DNA from: Marinifilum sp. D737
Lineage (GTDB): Bacteria > Bacteroidota > Bacteroidia > Bacteroidales > Marinifilaceae
Assembly: GCF_026672275.1 (NCBI RefSeq)
Contig: NZ_JANQCD010000017.1
Coordinates: 1-64,000 of the forward strand
Direction: 5' to 3'
Length of the DNA: 64,000 bases
Shown here: positions 60,855 through 64,000 of the stretch, piece by piece
Position numbering within the stretch: position 1 is the first letter of the stretch
Layout: every line of letters starts with the position of its first letter
Program-made: the position numbers and the translations under genes
Notes under the pieces: generated by a model
The model's database searches: none
Seen by the model: only the letters and a program-made list of their open reading frames with translations
What the model was told of the DNA's origin: nothing

Positions 60855-62294
60855 TTGAAACAAGAAACTAAAAACGCGTTAATCAGCTTGTTTGAAAAAT
60901 GGGCAGGAGATAAAGTTGTTGAAACAGAACTTCTTCCGCAATCTGGTTCGTACCGGGAATATATACGAATTATTGGTGAAAAGAGAACAGTACTTGGAGC
61001 CTTTAATGCCGACCTAAAAGAGAATCATGCTTTCATAAGTTTTAGCAAGCATTTTTTATCTAAAAATTTACCAGTTCCCGAAATCTATCATCAAGATGAT
61101 GAAAATGGATTGTACCTTTTGCAGGATTTGGGAAAAACCACCCTGTTCGATTACATATTGCACCTTCGTGTTGGTGAAGGATTCGCTACCGATTTGGTCT
61201 TGATTTACAAGAAAATCATCAGTCAGCTGGTGCGTTTTCAGGTTGAAGGTGGAGAAGGATTGGATTTCTCGGCATGTTATCCACGTGATAGCTTCGATAA
61301 GCAATCGATGATTTGGGATTTACATTACTTCAAGTATTATTTCCTAAAATTGGCCAAGATTCCGTTTGATGAGCAATTACTGGAAAATGACTTCCAGAAA
61401 TTTTCGGATTACCTCCTGGATGCACCAAGAGATTACTTCTTGTATCGCGATTTTCAGTCCAGAAATATCATGTTGGTGAATGGTGAACCATGGTTTATCG
61501 ATTACCAGGGAGGAAGAAAAGGAGCTTTACAGTACGATTTGGCATCCTTACTATACGATGCGAAAGCAGATTTGCCTCAGGAGGTAAGAGATGAATTGTT
61601 TGACCATTATCTTCAAGAGGTTCAGAAAGTACAAGAGGTGGATTCGAAAGCCTTCAACTCATTTTTCCAGGGATATGTGTTGATTCGCATTATGCAGGCC
61701 ATGGGAGCTTATGGTTTTCGTGGATTTTACGAAAGAAAAGAACATTTCCTAAAATCGATTCCATATGCATTAAAGAACCTGGAAACCATATTGGGAAGAT
61801 TGGATATGCCTGTGGAATTACCGGAGTTAACCAAAGCGCTAAATGAAGTGGTAGGTTCGGAATTTTTACAGCAAGTAGGCCAGGAAGAAGAGGTAAAACT
61901 ACATGTAGAAATCAACAGTTTCTCCTATCGCAGGGGAATACCATTGGACAAGTCAACCAATGGAGGAGGATTCGTTTTCGATTGTCGTGCCATTCATAAT
62001 CCGGGAAGGTATAAGGAGTATGTGGAAATGACAGGAAAAGATCAGCCGGTAATTGACTTTTTTAAGGAAAAGAGTGAAATGGATGAATTCCTTACATCGG
62101 TTTATGCGATTGTAGATATGAGTGTTGACAAGTACATCAAGAGAAAATTTACCAATTTACAGGTGAGTTTTGGATGTACGGGAGGTCGACATCGCTCAGT
62201 TTTTTCAGCCGAAAGTTTAGCCAAACATTTGCGTGAAAAATTTGATGTGAATGTTAGTTTGCGACATATTGAAAGAGAAATAGAGGGGAGTTAA
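60855..62294 (+). CDS. Phosphotransferase (AmgK-like) fused to RapZ C-terminal domain
   Basis: 479 aa from TTG 60855; no nearby ATG. Residues 1 to about 310 are an aminoglycoside-phosphotransferase-type kinase: LLPQSGSYREYIRI (nucleotide loop), LYRDFQSRNIMLVNGEPW (catalytic HxD-like loop, here YRDFQSRN) and FIDYQGGRKG (metal Asp). Residues about 345-479 match the RapZ C-terminal domain (GGFVFDCRAIHNPGRYKEYV, VSFGCTGGRHRSVFSAESLA), which in E. coli RapZ senses glucosamine-6-phosphate. A MurU-like gene follows, so an AmgK-like role in anomeric phosphorylation of MurNAc/GlcNAc is plausible (inference). Confidence 0.85.
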   Translation: MKQETKNALISLFEKWAGDKVVETELLPQSGSYREYIRIIGEKRTVLGAFNADLKENHAFISFSKHFLSKNLPVPEIYHQDDENGLYLLQDLGKTTLFDYILHLRVGEGFATDLVLIYKKIISQLVRFQVEGGEGLDFSACYPRDSFDKQSMIWDLHYFKYYFLKLAKIPFDEQLLENDFQKFSDYLLDAPRDYFLYRDFQSRNIMLVNGEPWFIDYQGGRKGALQYDLASLLYDAKADLPQEVRDELFDHYLQEVQKVQEVDSKAFNSFFQGYVLIRIMQAMGAYGFRGFYERKEHFLKSIPYALKNLETILGRLDMPVELPELTKALNEVVGSEFLQQVGQEEEVKLHVEINSFSYRRGIPLDKSTNGGGFVFDCRAIHNPGRYKEYVEMTGKDQPVIDFFKEKSEMDEFLTSVYAIVDMSVDKYIKRKFTNLQVSFGCTGGRHRSVFSAESLAKHLREKFDVNVSLRHIEREIEGS

Positions 62295-62295
62295 A

Positions 62296-62460
62296 ATGAG
62301 TAAGAAGCGTTGTAAATTGTCACCGGAAGAGTATGCGGAGAAGGTTTGTAAAACGGAACAATTTGTTTGTCCGAAATGCAATAGAGTAGCGAAAAGTGCC
62401 AAGAAACTTTGCAAGGCGAAAAAGATAGAAATAGATAAAGACAGAATATTTTACAGATAG
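62296..62460 (+). CDS. Small zinc-ribbon-like protein
   Basis: 54 aa (MSKKRCKLSPEEYAEKVC ... ). It has a CPKC pair and several other Cys (C6, C18, C39), suggesting a metal-binding knuckle, and a basic composition. ATG begins 1 bp after the stop of the kinase-RapZ gene, so it is almost certainly cotranscribed with it. No family is named. Confidence 0.65.
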   Translation: MSKKRCKLSPEEYAEKVCKTEQFVCPKCNRVAKSAKKLCKAKKIEIDKDRIFYR

Positions 62461-62500
62461 TTACTGATAACTGTTTACTGATCACTGTAACCTGAAAAGA

Positions 62501-63232
62501 ATGTTGAATGCAATGATATTTGCCGCAGGATTGGGCACAAGGTTAAAGCCTTATACCAATACCAAACCAAAGGCTTTGGTTGAACTTGCCGGCAAACCTC
62601 TGCTCGAAAGAGCCATTATAAAATTAATAGATTTAGGCGTTGATCGTATTGTGATTAACGTGCATCATTTTGCAGATCTGATTGAGAAGTTTTTAGAAGA
62701 GAAGAATTATTTTGGAGCCGACATTCGCATTTCAGATGAAAGAGAAGCGCTTTTAGATACTGGAGGAGGATTAAAGAAGGCGAAAGAATTATTCATTCCC
62801 GAAGCTCCAGTCTTAATTTATAATGTAGATATTCTTTCTTCCATTAATTTGGCTGATTTGATTAAAGAACATAAATCAGCGAAAGCTTTGGTAAGTATGG
62901 TGATGCGAAAGCGCGAAGGCAGTCGTTATTTGTATTTCAACCATGCGAAACAGCTAACGGGTTGGAAGAATTGCAAGACCGAAGAGGTGAAGCAGGCTAG
63001 AGCTGATATGAATGAATCAGAGCCATTGGCATTTAGTGGCATTCATTTAATCGATCCAAAACTCTTTGATTTGATAGAAGAAGAGGGAAAATTCTCCATT
63101 ATCGATTTGTATCTGCGATTGGCAAAAACTGAAAAAATGTTGGCCTACAATGATGAATCAGATTTGTGGTTCGATTTGGGTAAACCAGAGCAACTGCAGA
63201 AAGCAGAAGAGATAATAATGAATAATGAATAA
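62501..63232 (+). CDS. MurU-like sugar-1-phosphate nucleotidyltransferase
   Basis: 243 aa. IFAAGLGTRLKPYTNTKPKA is the NTP-transferase signature, KPLLERAIIKL and VINVHHFADLIEKFL follow, LLDTGGGLKKA is the sugar-binding Gly loop, and IYNVDILSSI contains the metal Asp. Length and pattern fit MurU-type MurNAc-1-P uridylyltransferases. Its neighbour encodes a kinase of the AmgK type, so together they would form an anhMurNAc/MurNAc salvage route. A mannose-1-P guanylyltransferase role is the main alternative. Confidence 0.82.
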   Translation: MLNAMIFAAGLGTRLKPYTNTKPKALVELAGKPLLERAIIKLIDLGVDRIVINVHHFADLIEKFLEEKNYFGADIRISDEREALLDTGGGLKKAKELFIPEAPVLIYNVDILSSINLADLIKEHKSAKALVSMVMRKREGSRYLYFNHAKQLTGWKNCKTEEVKQARADMNESEPLAFSGIHLIDPKLFDLIEEEGKFSIIDLYLRLAKTEKMLAYNDESDLWFDLGKPEQLQKAEEIIMNNE

Positions 63233-63247
63233 TGAATTGCACTTCAT

Positions 63248-63306
63248 GGTCTGCACAGACCAAAATTCTCTCCTTCAGGAGAGATGTCCGGTAGGACAGA
63301 GAGGTG
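63248..63306. repeat. Dispersed palindromic repeat cluster
   Basis: ggtctgcacagacc is a hairpin; next tctctccttcaggagaga and tgtccggtaggaca form two more. The tail agagaggtg completes a unit of a type common between genes of many bacteria. One copy is seen. Confidence 0.6.
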
Positions 63307-63345
63307 TTTACTATTAGACTTTTGAGACTTTAAAAAATATAAGAG

Positions 63346-63975
63346 ATGAATTTAAAACCAATTATTTTTGCTGCAGTTAGGGTAATTCTATATGCCATTC
63401 CTGTAGTAGCATCGGCATTAATCATTAAAAGCGATGCAGGTATTCTTATCGATGGGGGAAAATTTGGCGAAGGTTCCCAAACCGAGTGGATGCAGCAAAT
63501 GTATTTGTTGCTAACCAGTATTGTGTTTATTTTGGCGGGGATTCGTTCCAGGGGACATCAAGCCATTTCTTACCTGTTTGGAGGAGGTGCTTTGGTAGCC
63601 TTAATTCGCGAGTTCGATGTTTATTTCGATAAGATCTATCACGGAGCCTGGTTTCCATTTGCATTGTTTGTAATGCTGTTTTCCATCTTTTTGGTGTATC
63701 GCAAACGCCAGCAAATTTGGGAAAACCTTGAGGAGTTTTTTACAACACCCGCATTCGGAACCTTTATTGCAGGTTTTTTAAGTGTATTTGTTTTCTCACG
63801 TTTGTTTGGAACCAAGAAAGTATGGCGTGCCTTGTTCGATGTTGATAAGTTGGAACCAGTGCAACGTTGGGTAAAAAATGCAGTGGAAGAGGGAAGTGAG
63901 CTGTTTGGCTATACCTTGCTTTTTATTGCGGCAATTGAGTTTTTCGTGTATGTTTCGAAAAAGCTAAAAGAGTAA
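63346..63975 (+). CDS. Integral membrane protein, function unknown
   Basis: 209 aa with about six membrane helices (VRVILYAIPVVASALIIK, QMYLLLTSIVFILAGI, FPFALFVMLFSIFLVY, FIAGFLSVFVFSRLFG, YTLLFIAAIEFFVYV). EEGSELFGYTLLFIAAIEF near the C-terminus has acidic residues just before a helix. No family is recognised. Upstream of it sits a palindromic repeat cluster, so it may be a separate unit from murU. Confidence 0.7.
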   Translation: MNLKPIIFAAVRVILYAIPVVASALIIKSDAGILIDGGKFGEGSQTEWMQQMYLLLTSIVFILAGIRSRGHQAISYLFGGGALVALIREFDVYFDKIYHGAWFPFALFVMLFSIFLVYRKRQQIWENLEEFFTTPAFGTFIAGFLSVFVFSRLFGTKKVWRALFDVDKLEPVQRWVKNAVEEGSELFGYTLLFIAAIEFFVYVSKKLKE

Positions 63976-64000
63976 CTGTAAATCACAAATTATACCATAT

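Overview
The window looks like a chromosomal segment from an AT-rich member of the Bacteroidota, most probably a marine or anaerobic Marinilabiliales-type organism. This is an inference from gene content: DUF3570/DUF4266/ApbE, UpxY-type NusG, PD40/SPOR lipoprotein-like proteins, BT0820-like HAD protein, Bacteroidota-type Cmr proteins and A-rich translation starts. No rRNA is present, so the genus cannot be fixed.

Layout. (1) 1-4.5 kb: two tandem tRNA-Gly(GCC) genes with a terminator, a minus-strand operon (thioredoxin, ApbE flavin transferase, DUF4266, DUF3570), a helical unknown protein and tRNA-Leu(GAG). (2) 5.0-5.65 kb: a decayed tyrosine recombinase whose HxxR arginine is now Cys, a scar of an integrated element. 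(3) 5.9-19.9 kb: a defence island. On the plus strand an M48-type metallopeptidase with a TerB-like tail, a CbbX/SpoVK-type AAA+ ATPase and Cas6 are tightly packed and run into CRISPR array 1. On the minus strand lies a complete type III-B effector operon: DHH-type phosphoesterase (NrN-like), CorA-type membrane effector, Cmr1, Cmr2/Cas10 (GGDD present, HD nuclease absent), Cmr3, Cmr4, Cmr5, Cmr6. CRISPR array 2, with the same repeat, lies beyond the operon. No cas1 or cas2 is present. The gene set matches the SAM-AMP signalling type known from Bacteroides fragilis. The new element is the peptidase/AAA+ pair that appears to share an operon with cas6. (4) 19.9-28.6 kb: an acyltransferase, a large membrane protein with a degenerate Nudix-like box, a HipBA toxin-antitoxin pair with a perfect operator dyad, small unknown ORFs and a TPR/PD40/SPOR protein. 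(5) 28.6-30 kb: about 1.4 kb without a convincing gene, holding one orphan minus-strand terminator.

(6) 30.0-55.6 kb: a Wzx/Wzy-type capsule or exopolysaccharide locus. It starts with an UpxY-like antiterminator and includes UDP-ManNAcA synthesis (WecB, WecC) with a WecG/TagA-type transferase, UDP-GalNAcA synthesis (TviB- and TviC-like), a very AT-rich variable core (flippase, polymerase, glycosyltransferases, acetyltransferases, deacetylase, FemAB-like protein, toroid protein), a WecA-like initiating transferase, Wza and Wzc. A four-helix-bundle (S23-type) gene between wza and wzc is flanked by a 40-bp inverted repeat. Intergenic gaps here are full of short tandem and palindromic repeats.

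(7) 55.8-59.9 kb: a cytochrome b, Rieske protein and octaheme cytochrome c operon, probably a quinol-oxidising complex. (8) 60.1-64 kb: a DUF554 membrane protein, an amino-sugar-kinase-like phosphotransferase fused to a RapZ C-terminal domain, a small zinc-ribbon-like protein, a MurU-like nucleotidyltransferase (together suggesting cell-wall amino sugar recycling) and a membrane protein of unknown function.
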